DNA of 64,000 bases. Origin: Paratinospora sagittata (taxonomy: Eukaryota > Streptophyta > Magnoliopsida > Ranunculales > Menispermaceae). The stretch's first letter is position 1. Each line of letters begins with the position of its first letter. The notes beneath the pieces are model-generated. The model saw only the letters and a program-made list of their open reading frames with translations, was not told where the DNA came from and did not search any database. Below are positions 14,001-26,068 of the stretch, piece by piece. Position numbers and translations under genes: made by a program. The stretch covers positions 13,360,366-13,424,365 of the forward strand of contig CM069611.1 in assembly GCA_035771175.1 (NCBI GenBank), written 5' to 3'.

Positions 14001-14984
14001 TTTTCTGTACTCTTTTCATTAAGGAAATAAACATACACAGTGCCTGCAATACTGCCAAGGAGAAATGGGATAACGTAGAAGTTACTCATGAAGACAAAAA
14101 GCTAGTAAAGAAAACGAACTAGAGAATGATGGAGGAATCCTATGTTGCCTTCAGAATTAGGGAGAACGAAGACATCTCAGATGCCATAACACGTTTCACC
14201 AAGATTATTAAAGAGATGAAGAAGCTGGGAGAGGTGCTCCCACAAGCAAAAACAATCTTGAAATTCCTTAGGGGACATGTTTGATGAATAAAATTCTGTG
14301 AATCGCCCTCCACTATTCAAGGACCGAAATTACTTGCACTGGAAAACAAGAATAAGATACTTAATGAGATCCCATGATTCTGATGTTTTGGATATTGTAA
14401 GAAATGGCTAATCTGCTCCCACAAAGGTTGAAAATGGAGTAATTGTGCCGAAGGCAAATAATGTATGGCTACCAGAGAAAAGAGGTTACAACAATTAAAT
14501 GAGAAGGCCATAAACATGTTTTTCTGTAATCTTTTCATTAATGAATTAAACAGACAGAGTGCCTGCAATACTGCCAAGGAGAAATGGGATAACTTAAAAA
14601 TTACTCATGAAAACAGAAAGCAAGTAAATTGAACAAAGTAGAGAATGCTGGAGGAATCCAATGATGCTTTCAGATTTAGCGAGAACGAAGACATCTCAAA
14701 CGCCATAACACGCTTCACCAAGATTATTAAAGAGATGAAGAAGCTGGGTGAGGTGCTACCACAAGCAAAAACAATTGGGAAATTCCTTAGGGGACATGTT
14801 TCTTGAAGGAAATCCTGTGAATCGCCATACACTGTTCAAGGGCGGAAATTACTTGCAATGGAAAACAAGAATAAGATACTTCATGAGATCCCATGATTCT
14901 GATGTTTAAGAGATTGTAAGAAATGGCTATTCTGCAGCCACAAAGGTTGAAAATGGAGTAGTCATGCCGAAGGCAAAGAATGTA
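11012..14984 (+). repeat. Mixed units, 11.0-15.0 kb
   Basis: Anchors lie at 11528, 12041, 12561, 13081, 13600, 14120 and 14639. Spacings are 519, 513, 520, 520, 519, 520 and 519. The two units around 11358 and 11871 share the CTACGAGAG variant and an AAAAATTAAAT stretch, so they are neighbours of one subfamily. The unit to 13081 has an extra A in GAGAAAATGGG near 13021. The unit around 12799 carries the AGATAATTC variant, which puts a TAA in the gag frame. The segment 14640-14985 resembles 31262-31607, about 32 units away. Confidence 0.86.
11531..12043 (+). repeat. Shortened 513-bp A unit with two small deletions
   Basis: This unit has lost one base in ACCAAATTATTAAAG near 11610 and a short stretch after GATGAAAG near 11697, where the usual AAATTC before TGTGAATCGC is shortened. 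It carries the CTACGAGAG variant near 11871 and ends with GAGAAGTGGGAC, a variant also present near 37956, 45228, 50420 and 57171. Confidence 0.8.
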
Positions 14985-15402
14985 TGGCTACCCAGAGAAA
15001 AGAAGTTACAACAATTAAATGAGAAAACCATAAGCATGTTTTTCTGTACTCTTTTCATTAATGAATTAAACATACATAGTGCCTGCAATACTGCCAAGGA
15101 GAAATGGGATAACCTAAAAATTACTCATGAAAACAGAAAGCAAGTAAAGGGAACAAAGTAGAGAATGCTGGAGGAATCCAATGATGCCTTCAGAATTAGT
15201 GAGAACGAAGACAACTCAAATGCCATAACACGCTTCACCAAGATTATTAAAGAGATGAAGAAGCTGGGTGAGGTGCTACCACAAGCAAAAACGATTGGGA
15301 AATTCCTTAGGGGACATGTTTGATGAAAGAAATTCTGTGAATCGCCCTCCACTATTCAAGGACCGAAATTACTTGCACTGGAAAACAATAATAAGATACT
15401 TT

Positions 15403-15414
15403 ATGAGATCTCAT
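15403..15414. other. 12-bp perfect palindrome, one instance of a recurring dyad
   Basis: ATGAGATCTCAT is a perfect 12-bp inverted repeat. Most units have the near-palindrome ATGAGATCCCAT at the same place, often widened by TC and GA flanks to 16 bp with one mismatched pair. Perfect versions also occur near 17481, 22158 (in CACGAGATCTCATG, partial) and 30990. No protein is known to me to bind it. It may simply follow from the gag codons for FMRSHD. Confidence 0.6.
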
Positions 15415-15572
15415 GATTCTGATGTTTTGGATATTGTAAGAAATGGCTAATCTGCACCCACAAAGGTTGAAAATGGAGTAATTGTGTCGAGGGTAAAGAA
15501 TGTACGGCGACCAGAGAAAAGAGGTTACAACAATTAAATGAGAAGGCCATAAACATGTTTTTCTGTACTCTT

Positions 15573-15584
15573 TTCATTAATGAA
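15573..15584. other. 12-bp perfect palindrome TTCATTAATGAA, one instance
   Basis: TTCATTAATGAA is a perfect inverted repeat found in type A and B1 units, where it encodes part of LFINEL. B2 units have TTCATTAAGGAA instead and lose the symmetry. Its centre is 170 bp from the centre of the ATGAGATC dyad in the same unit. A structural or binding role is only a possibility. Confidence 0.55.
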
Positions 15585-16200
15585 TTAAACAGACATAGTG
15601 CCAGCAATACTGCCAAGGAGAAATGGGATAACCTAAAAATTACTCATGAAAACAGAAAGCAAGTAAAGGGAACAAAGTAGAGAATGCTGGAGGAATCCAA
15701 TGATGCCTTCAGATTTAGTGAGAACGAAGACATCTCAAATGCCATAACACGCTGCACCAAGATTATTAAAGAGATGAAGAAGCTGGGTGAGGTGCTACCA
15801 CAAGCAAAAACAATGGAGAAATTCCTTAGGGGACATGTTTCTTGAAGGAAATTATGTGAATCGCCATACACTGTTCAAGGGCGGAAATTACTTGCAATGG
15901 AAAACAAGAATAAGATACTTCCTGAGATCCCATGATTCTGATGTTTAAGAGATTGTAAGAAATGGCTATTCTGCACCCACAAAGGTTGAAAATGGAGTAG
16001 TTATGCCGAAGGCAAAGAATGTATGGCTACCCAGAGAAAAGAAGTTACAACAATTAAATGAGAAGGCCAAAAGCATGTTTTTCTGTACTCTTTTCATTAA
16101 TGAATTAAACATACATAGTGCCTGCAATACTGCCAAGGAGAAATGGGATAACCTAAAAATTACTCATGAAAACAGAAAGCAAGTAAAGGGAACAAAGTAG

Positions 16201-16719
16201 AGAATGCTGGAGGAATCCAATGATGCCTTCTGAATTAGTGAGAACGAAGACAACTCAAATGCCATAACACGCTTCACCAAGATTATTAAAGAGATGAAGA
16301 AGCTGGGTGAGGTGCTACCACAAGCAAAAACGATTGGGAAATTCCTTAGGGGACATGTTTGATGAAAGAAATTCTGTGAATCGCCCTCCACTATTCAAGG
16401 ACCGAAATTACTTGCACTGGAAAACAATAATAAGATACTTTATGAGATCCCATGATTCTGATGTTTTGGATATTGTAAGAAATGGCTAATCTGCACCCAC
16501 AAAGGTTGAAAATGGAGTAATTGTGCCGAAGGCAAAGAATGTACGGCGACCAGAGAAAAGAGGTTACAACAATTAAATGAGAAGGCCATAAACATGTTTT
16601 TCTGTACTCTTTTCATTAATGAATTAAACAGACATAGTGCCTGCAATACTGCCAAGGAGAAATGGGATAACCTAAAAATTACTCATGAAAACAGAAAGCA
16701 AGTAAAGGGAACAAAGTAG
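16201..16719 (+). pseudogene. gag: Exemplar type A unit: broken gag fragment, 519 bp
   Basis: Seen in sequence: the unit opens with the gag C-terminal part (AGA ATG CTG, with a unit-specific TGA where most units have AGA, then acidic NED, ITRFTKIIKEM and FLRGH). It crosses the junction near 16355 into the N-terminal part in the +1 frame (MFDERNSVNRPPLF, then NYLHWKT). That part runs 44 codons to a TAA at 16487-16489. A one-base deletion near 16550 (GAC CAG where B has CTACCCAG) moves the middle part (FFCTLF, AKEKWD) into another frame, which ends at the amber codon 16717. Known of the family: the order NRPPLF, WK-R, AKE-WD, VTHE is that of the first part of plant Ty1/copia Gag. Inference: a dead relic. 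The zinc knuckle expected further downstream is not in the unit. Confidence 0.82.
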
Positions 16720-17239
16720 AGAATGCTGGAGGAATCCAATGATGCCTTCAGATTTAGTGAGAACGAAGACATCTCAAATGCCATAACACGCTGCACCAAG
16801 ATTATTAAAGAGATGAAGAAGCTGGGTGAGGTGCTACCACAAGCAAAAACAATTGAGAAATTCCTTAGGGGACATGTTTCTTGAAGGAAATTCTGTGAAT
16901 CGCCATACACTGTTCAAGGGCGGAAATTACTTGCAATGGAAAACAAGAATAAGATACTTCATGAGATCCCATGATTCTGATGTTTAAGAGATTGTAAGAA
17001 ATGGCTATTCTGCACCCACAAAGGTTGAAAATGGAGTAGTTATGCCGAAGGCAAAGAATGTATGGCTACCCAGAGAAAAGAAGTTACGACAATTAAATGA
17101 GAAAACCATAAGCATGTTTTTCTGTACTCTTTTCATTAATGAATTAAACATACATAGTGCCTGCAATACTGCCAAGGAGAAATGGGATAACCTAAAAATT
17201 ACTCATGAAAACATGAAGCAAGTAAAGGGAACAAAGTAG
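16720..17239 (+). pseudogene. gag: Exemplar type B unit: broken gag fragment, 520 bp
   Basis: Seen in sequence: the C-terminal gag part is followed by the junction at ATG 16874 (MFLEGNSVNRHTLFKGGNY, then LQWKTR). In this frame there are 37 codons to a TAA at 16985-16987, where type A has TTG. Type A's own TAA site reads TAT here. After the TAA the frame stays open through ATGCCGAAG at 17042, FFCTLF, SACNTAKEKWDN and ITHEN to the shared amber codon at 17237. Type B lacks the one-base deletion of type A, so apart from two stops it keeps a single gag frame over about 174 codons. LEGNSVNR and FKGGNY look closer to a functional gag N-terminus than the type A residues. Inference: B is nearer to the ancestral fragment. 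Confidence 0.82.
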
Positions 17240-18810
17240 AGAATGCTGGAGGAATCCAATGATGCCTTCAGAATTAGTGAGAACGAAGACAACTCAAATG
17301 CCATAACACGCTTCACCAAGATTATTAAAGAGATGAAGAAGCTGGGTGAGGTGCTACCACAAGCAAAAACGATTGGGAAATTCCTTAGGGGACATGTTTG
17401 ATGAAAGAAATTCTGTGAATCGCCCTCCACTATTCAAGGACCGAAATTACTTGCACTGGAAAACAATAATAAGATACTTTATGAGATCTCATGATTCTGA
17501 TGTTTTGGATATTGTAAGAAATGGCTAATCTGCACCCACAAAGGTTGAAACTGGAGTAATTGTGTCGAAGGTAAAGAATGTACGGCGACCAGAGAAAAGA
17601 GGTTACAACAATTAAATGAGAAGGCCATAAACATGTTTTTCTGTACTCTTTTCATTAATGAATTAAAGAGACATAGTGCCAGCAATACTGCCAAGGAGAA
17701 ATGGGATAACCTAAAAATTACTCATGAAAACAGAAAGCAAGTAAAGGGAACAAAGTAGAGAATGCTGGAGGAATCCAATGATGCCTTCAGATTTAGTGAG
17801 AACGAAGACATCTCAAATGCCATAACACGCTGCACCAAGATTATTAAAGAGATGAAGAAGCTGGGTGAGGTGCTACCACAAGCAAAAACAATGGAGAAAT
17901 TCCTTAGGGGACATGTTTCTTGAAGGAAATTATGTGAATCGCCATACACTGTTCAAGGGCGGAAATTACTTGCAATGGAAAACAAGAATAAGATACTTCC
18001 TGAGATCCCATGATTCTGATGTTTAAGAGATTGTAAGAAATGGCTATTCTGCACCCACAAAGGTTGAAAATGGAGTAGTTATGCCGAAGGCAAAGAATGT
18101 ATGGCTACCCAGAGAAAAGAAGTTACAACAATTAAATGAGAAGGCCAAAAGCATGTTTTTCTGTACTCTTTTCATTAATGAATTAAACATACATAGTGCC
18201 TGCAATACTGCCAAGGAGAAATGGGATAACCTAAAAATTACTCATGAAAACAGAAAGCAAGTAAAGGGAACAAAGTAGAGAATGCTGGAGGAATCCAATG
18301 ATGCCTTCAGAATTAGTGAGAACGAAGACAACTCAAATGCCATAACACGCTTCACCAAGATTATTAAAGAGATGAAGAAGCTGGGTGAGGTGCTACCACA
18401 AGCAAAAACAATTGGGAAATTCCTTAGGGGACATGTTTGATGAAAGAAATTCTGTGAATCGCCCTCCACTATTCAAGGACCGAAATTACTTGCACTGGAA
18501 AACAAGAATAAGATACTTTATGAGATCCCATGATTCTGATGTTTTGGATATTGTAAGAAATGGCTAATCTGCACCCACAAAGGTTGAAAATGGAGTAATT
18601 GTGTCGAAGGCAAAGAATGTACGGCGACCAGAGAAAAGAGGTTACAACAATTAAATGAGAAGGCCATAAACATGTTTTTCTGTACTCTTTTCATTAATGA
18701 ATTAAACAGGCATAGTGCCTGCAATACTGCCAAGGAGAAATGGGATAACCTAAAAATTACTCATGAAAACAGAAAGCAAGTAAAGGGAACAAAGTAGAGA
18801 ATGCTGGAGG

Positions 18811-21800
18811 AATCCAATGATGCTTTCAGATTTAGCGAGAACGAAGACATCTCAAATGCCATAACACGCTTCACCAAGATTATTAAAGAGATGGAGAAGC
18901 ACGGTGAGGTGCTACCACAAGCAAAAACTATTGGGAAATTCCTTAGGGGACATGTTTCTTGAAGGAAATTCTGTGAATCGCCATACACTGTTCAAGGGCG
19001 GAAATTACTTGCAATGGAAAACAAGAATAAGATACTTCATGAGATCCCCTGATTCTGATGTTTAAGAGATTGTAAGAAATGGCTATTCTGCACCCACAAA
19101 GGTTGAAAATGGAGTAGTTATGCCGAAGGCAAAGAATGTATGGCTACCCAGAGAAAAGAAGTTAGAGCAATTAAATGACAAGGCCATAAACATGTTTTTC
19201 TGTACTCTTTTCATTAATGAATTAAACATACATAGTGCCTACAATACTGCCAAGGAGAAATGGGATTACGTAGAAGTTACTCATCAAGACAAAAAGCGAG
19301 TAAAGAAAACGAAGTAGAGAATGATGGAGGAATCCTATGATGCCTTCAGAATTAGTGAGAACGAAGACAACTCAAATGCCATAACACGCTTCACCAAGAT
19401 TATTAAAGAGATGAAGAAGCTGGGAGAGGTGCTACCACAAGCAAAAACAATTTTGAAATTCCTTAGGGGACATGTTTGATGAAAGAAATTCTGTGGATCG
19501 CCCTCCACTATTCAAGGACCGAAATTACTTGCACTGGAAAACAAGAATAAGATACTTTATGAGATCCCATGATTCTGATGTTTTGGATATTGTAAGAAAT
19601 GGCTAATCTGCACCCACAAAGGTTGAAAATGGAGTAATTGTGTCGAAGGTAAAGAATGTACGGCGACCAGAGAAAAGAGGTTACAACAATTAAATGAGAA
19701 GGCCATAAACATGTTTTTCTATACTCTTTTCATTAATGAATTAAACAGACATATTGCCTGCAATACTGCCAAGGAGAAATGGGAAAACCTAAAAATTACT
19801 AATGAAAACAGAAAACAAGTAAAGGGAACAAAGTAGAGAATGCTGGAGGAATCCTATGATGCCTTCAGAATTAGTGAGAACGAAGACATCTCAAATGCCA
19901 TAACACGCTTCACCAAGATTATTAAAGAGATGAAGAAGCTGGGTGAGGTGCTACCACAGGCAAAAACAATTTGGAAATTCCTTAGGGGACATATTTGATG
20001 AAGGAAATTCTGTGAATCGCCCTACACTGTTCAAGGGCGGAAATTACTTGCACTGGAAAACAAGAATAAGATACTTCATGAGATCCCATGATTCTGATGT
20101 TTAAGAGATTATAAGAAATGGCTATTCTGCACCTACAAAGGTTGAAAATGGAGTAGTTATGCCGAAGGCATAGAATGTATGGCTACCGAAAGAAAAAAAG
20201 TTAGAGCAATTAAATGACAAGGCCATAAACATGCTTTTCTGTACTCTTTTCATTAAGGAAATAAACATACACAGTGCCTGCAATACTGCCAAGGAGAAAT
20301 GGGATAACGTAGAAGTTACTCATGAAGACAAAAAGCTAGTAAAGAAAACGAACTAGAGAATGATGGAGGAATCCTGTGTTGCCTTCAGAATTAGGGTGAA
20401 CGAAGACATCTCAGATGCCATAACACGCTTCACCAAGATTATTAAAGAGATGAAGAAGCTGGGAGAGGTGCTCCCACAAGCAAAAACAATTTTGAAATTC
20501 CTTAGGGGACATGTTTGATGAATAAAATTCTGTGAATCGCCCTCCACTATTCATGGACCGAAATTACTTGCACTGAAAAACAAGAATAAGATACTTCATG
20601 AGATCCCATGATTCTGATGTTTTGGATATTGTAAGAAATGGCTAATCTGCTCCCCCAAAGGTTGAAAATGGAGTAATTGTGCCGAAGGCAAATAATGTAT
20701 GGCTACCAGAGAAAAGAGGTTACAACAATTAAATGAGAAGGCCATAAACATGTTTTTCTGTACTCTTTTCATTAATGAATTAAACAGACAGAGTGCCTGC
20801 AATACTGCCAAGGAGAAATGGGATAACCTAAAAATTACTCATGAAAACAGAAAGCAAGTAAAGGGAACAAAGTAGAGAATGCTGGAGGAATCCAATGATG
20901 CCTTCAGAATTAGTGAGAACGAAGACAACTCAAATGCCATAACACGCTTCACCAAGATTATTAAAGAGATGAAGAAGCTGGGTGAGGTGCTACCACAAGC
21001 AAAAACAATTGGGAAATTCCTTAGGGGACATGTTTGATGAAAGAAATTCTGTGAATCGCCCTCCACTATTCAAGGACCGAAATTACTTGCACTGGAAAAC
21101 AAGAATAAGATACTTTATGAGATCCCATGATTCTGATGTTTTGGATATTGTAAGAAATGGCTAATCTGCACCCACAAAGGTTGAAAATGGAGTAATTGTG
21201 TCGAAGGTAAAGAATGTACGGCGACCAGAGAAAAGAGGTTACAACAATTAAATGAGAAGGCCATAAACATGTTTTTCTCTACTCTTTTCATTAATGAATT
21301 AAACAGATATAGTGCCTGCAATACTGCCAAGGAGAAATGGGATAACCTAAAAATTACTCATGAAAACAGAAAGCAAGTAAAGGGAACAAAGTAGAGAATG
21401 CTGGAGGAATCCAATGATGCATTCAGATTTAGCGAGAACGAAGACATCTCAAATGCCATAACACGCTTCACCAAGATTATTAAAGAGATGAAGAAGCTGG
21501 GTGAGGTGCTACCACAAGCAAAAACAATTGGGAAATTCCTTAGGGGACATGTTTCTTGAAGGAAATTCTGTGAATCGCCATACACTGTTCAAGGGCAGAA
21601 ATTACTTGCAATGGAAAACAAGAATAAGATACTTCATGAGATCCCATGATTCTGATGTTTAAGAGATTGTAAGAAATGGCTATTCTGCACCCACAAAGGT
21701 TGAAAATGGAGTAGTTATGCCGAAGGCAAAGAATGTATGGCTACCCAGAGAAAAGAAGTTAGAGCAATTAAATGACAAGGCCATAAACATGTTTTTCTGT

Positions 21801-24507
21801 ACTCTTTTCATTATGAATTAAACATACATAGTGCCTGCAATACTGCCAAGGAGAAATGGGATAACGTAGAAGTTACTCATCAAGACAAAAAGCGAGTAAA
21901 GAAAACGAAGTAGAGAATGATGGAGGAATCCTATGATGCCTTCAGAATTAGTGAGAACGAAGACAACTCAAATGCCATAACACGCTTCACCAAGATTATT
22001 AAAGAGATGAAGAAGCTGGATGAGGTGCTACCACAAGCAAAAACAATTGGAAAATTCCTTAGGGGACATGTTTCATGAAAGAAATTATGTGAATCGCCCT
22101 CCACTATTCAAGGGCGGAAATTACTTGCACTGGAAAACAAGAATAAGATACTTCACGAGATCTCATGATTCTGATGTTTCGGATATTGTAAGAAATGGCT
22201 AATCTGCTCCCACAAAGGTTGAAAATGGAGTAATAGTGCCGAAGGCAAAGAATGTATGGCTACCAGAGAAAAGAGGTTACAACAATTAAATGAGAAGGCC
22301 ATAAACATGTTTTTCTGTACTCTTTTCATTAATGAATTAAACAGACATAGTGCCTGCAATACTGCCAAGGAGAAATGGGATAACCTAAAAATTACTAATG
22401 AAAGCAGAAAACAAGTAAAGGGAACAAAGTAGAGAATGCTGGAGGAATCCTATGATGCCTTCAGAATTAGTGAGAACGAAGACATCTCAAATGCCATAAC
22501 ACGCTTCACCAAGATTATTAAAGAGATGAAGAAGCTGGGTGAGGTGCTACCACAGGCAAAAACAATTTGGAAATTCCTTAGGGGACATATTTGATGAAGG
22601 AAATTCTGTGAATCGCCCTACACTGTTCAAGGGCGGAAATTACTTGCACTGGAAAACAAGAATAAGATACTTCACGAGATCCCATGATTCTGATGTTTCG
22701 GATATTGTAAGAAATGGCTAATCTGCTCCCACAAAGGTTGAAAATGGAGTAATAGTGCCGAAGGCAAAGAATGTATGGCTACCAGAGAAAAGAGGTTACA
22801 ACAATTAAATGAGAAGGCCATAAACATGTTTTTCTGTACTCTTTTCATTAATGAATTAAACAGACATAGTGCCTGCAATACTGCCAAGGAGAAATGGGAT
22901 AACCTAAAAATTACTAATGAAAACAGAAAACAAGTAAAGGGAACAAAGTAGAGAATGCTGGAGGAATCCTATGATGCCTTCAGAATTAGTGAGAACGAAG
23001 ACATCTCAAATGCCATAACACGCTTCACCAAGATTATTAAAGAGATGAAGAAGCTGGGTGAGGTGCTACCACAGGCAAAAACAATTTGGAAATTCCTTAG
23101 GGGACATATTTGATGAAGGAAATTCTTTGAATCGCCCTACACTGTTCAAGGGCGGAAATTACTTGCACTGGAAAACAAGAATAAGATACTTCATGAGATC
23201 CCATGATTCTGATGTTTAAGAGATTATAAGAAATGGCTATTCTGCACCTACAAAGGTTGAAAATGGAGTAGTTATGCCGAAGGCAAAGAATGTATGGCTA
23301 CCGAAAGAAAAAAAGTTAGAGCAATTAAATGACAAGGCCATAAACATGCTTTTCTGTACTCTTTTCATTAAGGAAATAAACATACACAGTGCCTGCAATA
23401 CTGCCAAGGAGAAATGGGATAACGTAGAAGTTACTCATGAAGACAAAAAGCTAGTAAAGAAAACGAACTAGAGAATGATGGAGGAATCCTGTGTTGCCTT
23501 CAGAATTAGGGTGAACGAAGACATCTCAGATGCCATAACACGCTTCACCAAGATTATTAAAGAGATGAAGAAGCTGGGAGAGGTGCTCCCACGAGCAAAA
23601 ATAATTTTGAAATTCCTTAGGGGACATGTTTGATGAATAAAATTCTGTGAATCGCCCTCCACTATTCAAGGACCGAAATTACTTGCACTGAAAAACAAGA
23701 ATAAGATACTTCATGAGATCCCATGATTCTGATGTTTTGGATATTGTAAGAAATGGCTAATCTGCTCCCCCAAAGGTTGAAAATGGAGTAATTGTGCCGA
23801 AGGCAAATAATGTATGGCTACCAGAGAAAAGAGGTTACAACAATTAAATGAGAAGGCCATAAACATGTTTTTCTGTACTCTTTTCATTAATGAATTAAAC
23901 AGACAGAGTGCCTGCAATACTGCCAAGGAGAAATGGGATAACTTAAAAATTACTCATGAAAACAGAAAGCAAGTAAAGGGAACAAAGTAGAGAATGCTGG
24001 AGGAATCCAATGATGCCTTCAGATTTAGTGAGAACGAAGACATCTCAAATGCCATAACACGCTTCACCAAGATTATTAAAGAGATGAAGAAGCTGGGTGA
24101 GGTGCTACCACAAGCAAAAACAATTGGGAAATTCCTTCGGGGACATGTTTCTTGAAAGAAATTCTGTGAATCGCCATACACTGTTCAAGGGCGGAAATTA
24201 CTTGCAATGGAAAACAAGAATAAGATACTTCATGAGATCCCATGATTCTAATGTTTAAGAGATTGTAAGAAATGGCTATTCTGCACCCACAAAGGTTGAA
24301 AATGGAGTAGTTACGCCGAAGGCAAAGAATGTATGGCTACCCAGAGAAAAGAAGTTACAACAATTAAATGAGAAAACCATAAACATGTTTTTCTGTACTC
24401 TTTTCATTAATGAATTAAACATACATAGTGCCTGCAATACTGCCAAGGAGAAATGGGATAACGTAGAAGTTACTCATCAAGACAAAAAGCGAGTAAAGAA
24501 AACGAAG
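18811..24507 (+). repeat. Block with a 3115-bp (six-unit) duplication and monomer runs
   Basis: Anchors lie at 19315, 19834, 20354, 20873, 21392, 21911, 22430, 22949, 23469 and 23988. The segment from about 19790 to 20900 recurs at about 22905 to 24015, offset 3115. Both copies share CCTGTGTTGCC, TTAGGGTGAACG, CACTGAAAAACAAG and CTCCCCCAAAGG. Between them are five consecutive 519-bp steps (20354 to 22949), which breaks the A/B alternation. The units ending at 22430 and 22949 are near copies of each other and share TTTCGGATATTG and GTAATAGTGCC. The same pair of variants reappears near 28411 and 28465. Confidence 0.85.
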
Positions 24508-26068
24508 TAGAGAATGATGGAGGAATCCTATGATGCCTTCAGAATTAGTGAGAACGAAGACAACTCAAATGCCATAACACGCTTCACCAAGATAATTAAA
24601 GAGATGAAGAAGCTGGGTGAGGTGCTACCACAAGCAAAAACAATTGGGAAATTCCTTAGGGGACATGTTTGATGAAAGAAATTCTGTGAATCGCCCTCCA
24701 CTATTCAAGGACCGAAATTACTTGCACGGGAAAACAAGAATCAGATACTTTATGAGATCCCATGATTCTGATGTTTTGGATATTGTAAGAAATGGCTAAT
24801 CTGCACCCACAAAGGTTGAAAATGGAGTAATTGTGCCGAAGGCAAAGAATGTACGGCGACCAGAGAAAAGAGGTTACAACAATTAAATGAGAAGGCCATA
24901 AACATGTTTTTCTGTACTCTTTTCATTAATGAATTAAACAGACATAGTGCCTGCAATACTGCCAAGGAGAAATGGGATAACCTAATAATTACTCATGAAA
25001 ACAGAAAGCAAGTAAAGGGAACAAAGTAGAGAATGCTGGAGGAATCCAATGATGCTTTCAGATTTAGCGAGAACGAAGACATCTCAAATGCCATAACACG
25101 CTTCACCAAGATTATTAAAGAGATGAAGAAGCTGGGAGAGGTGCTCCCACAAGCAAAAACAATTTTGAAATTCCTTAGGGGACATGTTTGATGAATAAAA
25201 TTCTGTGAATCGCCCTCCACTATTCAAGGACCGAAATTACTTGCACTGGAAAACAAGAATAAGATACTTAATGAGATCCCATGATTATGATGTTTTGGAT
25301 ATTGTAAGAAATGGCTAATCTGCTCCCACAAAGGTTGAAAATGGAGTAATTGTGCCGAAGGCAAATAATGTATGGCTACCCAGAAAAAAGAGGTTACAAC
25401 AATTAAATGAGAAGGCCATAAACATGTTTTTCTGTAATCTTTTCATTAATGAATTAAACAGACAGAGTGCCTGCAATACTGCCAAGGAGAAATGGTATAA
25501 CTTAATAATTACTCATGAAAACAGAAAGCAAGTAAAGGGAACAAAGTAGAGAATGCTGGAGGAATCCTATGATGCCTTCAGAATTAGTGAGAACGAAGAC
25601 AACTCAAATGCCATAACACGCTTCACCAAGATAATTAAAGAGATGAAGAAGCTGGGTGAGGTGCTACCACAAGCAAAAACAATTGGGAAATTCCTTAGGG
25701 GACATGTTTGATGAAAGAAATTCTATGAATCGCCCTCCACTATTCAAGGACCGAAATTACTTGCACTGGAAAACAAGAATCAGATACTTTATAAGATCCC
25801 ATGATTCTGATGTTTTGGATATTGTAAGAAATGGCTAATCTGCACCCACAAAGGTTGAAAATGGAGTAATTGTGCCGAAGGCAAAGAATGTACGGCGACC
25901 AGAGAAAAGAGGTTACAACAATTAAATGAGAAGGCCATAAACATGTTTTTCTGTACTCTTTTCATTAATGAATTAAACAGACATAGTGCCTGCAATACTG
26001 CCAAGGAGAAATGGGATAACCTAATAATTACTCATGAAAATAGAAAGCAAGTAAAGGGAACAAAGTAG
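24508..26068 (+). repeat. Repeated dimer, 1039-bp period, 24.5-26.1 kb
   Basis: Anchors 24508 and 25027 are followed at 1039 bp by 25547 and 26066. Both copies share AGAATCAGATAC (near 24738 and 25777), GATAATTAAAG and CCTAATAATTACTC. The unit ending at 25547 is unusual. It is 520 bp and in the uninterrupted B frame (CTACCCAG), but its flanking text is A-like (GTAATTGTGCCG, AAACAGACAGAG). It looks like an A/B recombinant. Confidence 0.82.

Larger units (their letters stand above)
14985..18810 (+). repeat. Strict A-B dimer array (1039 bp) organised as two 2078-bp tetramers
   Basis: Anchors 15159, 15678, 16198, 16717, 17237, 17756, 18276 and 18795 alternate 519 and 520 bp, giving a perfect 1039-bp dimer period. 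Above this lies a 2078-bp period. GAGATCTCATG occurs near 15406 and 17484, CCAGCAATACTG near 15601 and 17680, CAATGGAGAAATTCC near 15811 and 17889, CTTCCTGAGATCCC near 15918 and 17996, and GGCCAAAAGCATG near 16066 and 18144. This is the clearest higher-order structure in the left half. Confidence 0.88.

Noticed and set aside
13925..14122. The 65-codon ATGCCGAAG frames on the + strand as many small genes
   Set aside because: They are the middle piece of the gag relic, bounded upstream by the B-type TAA and downstream by the amber codon. No promoter or separate start signal is seen.
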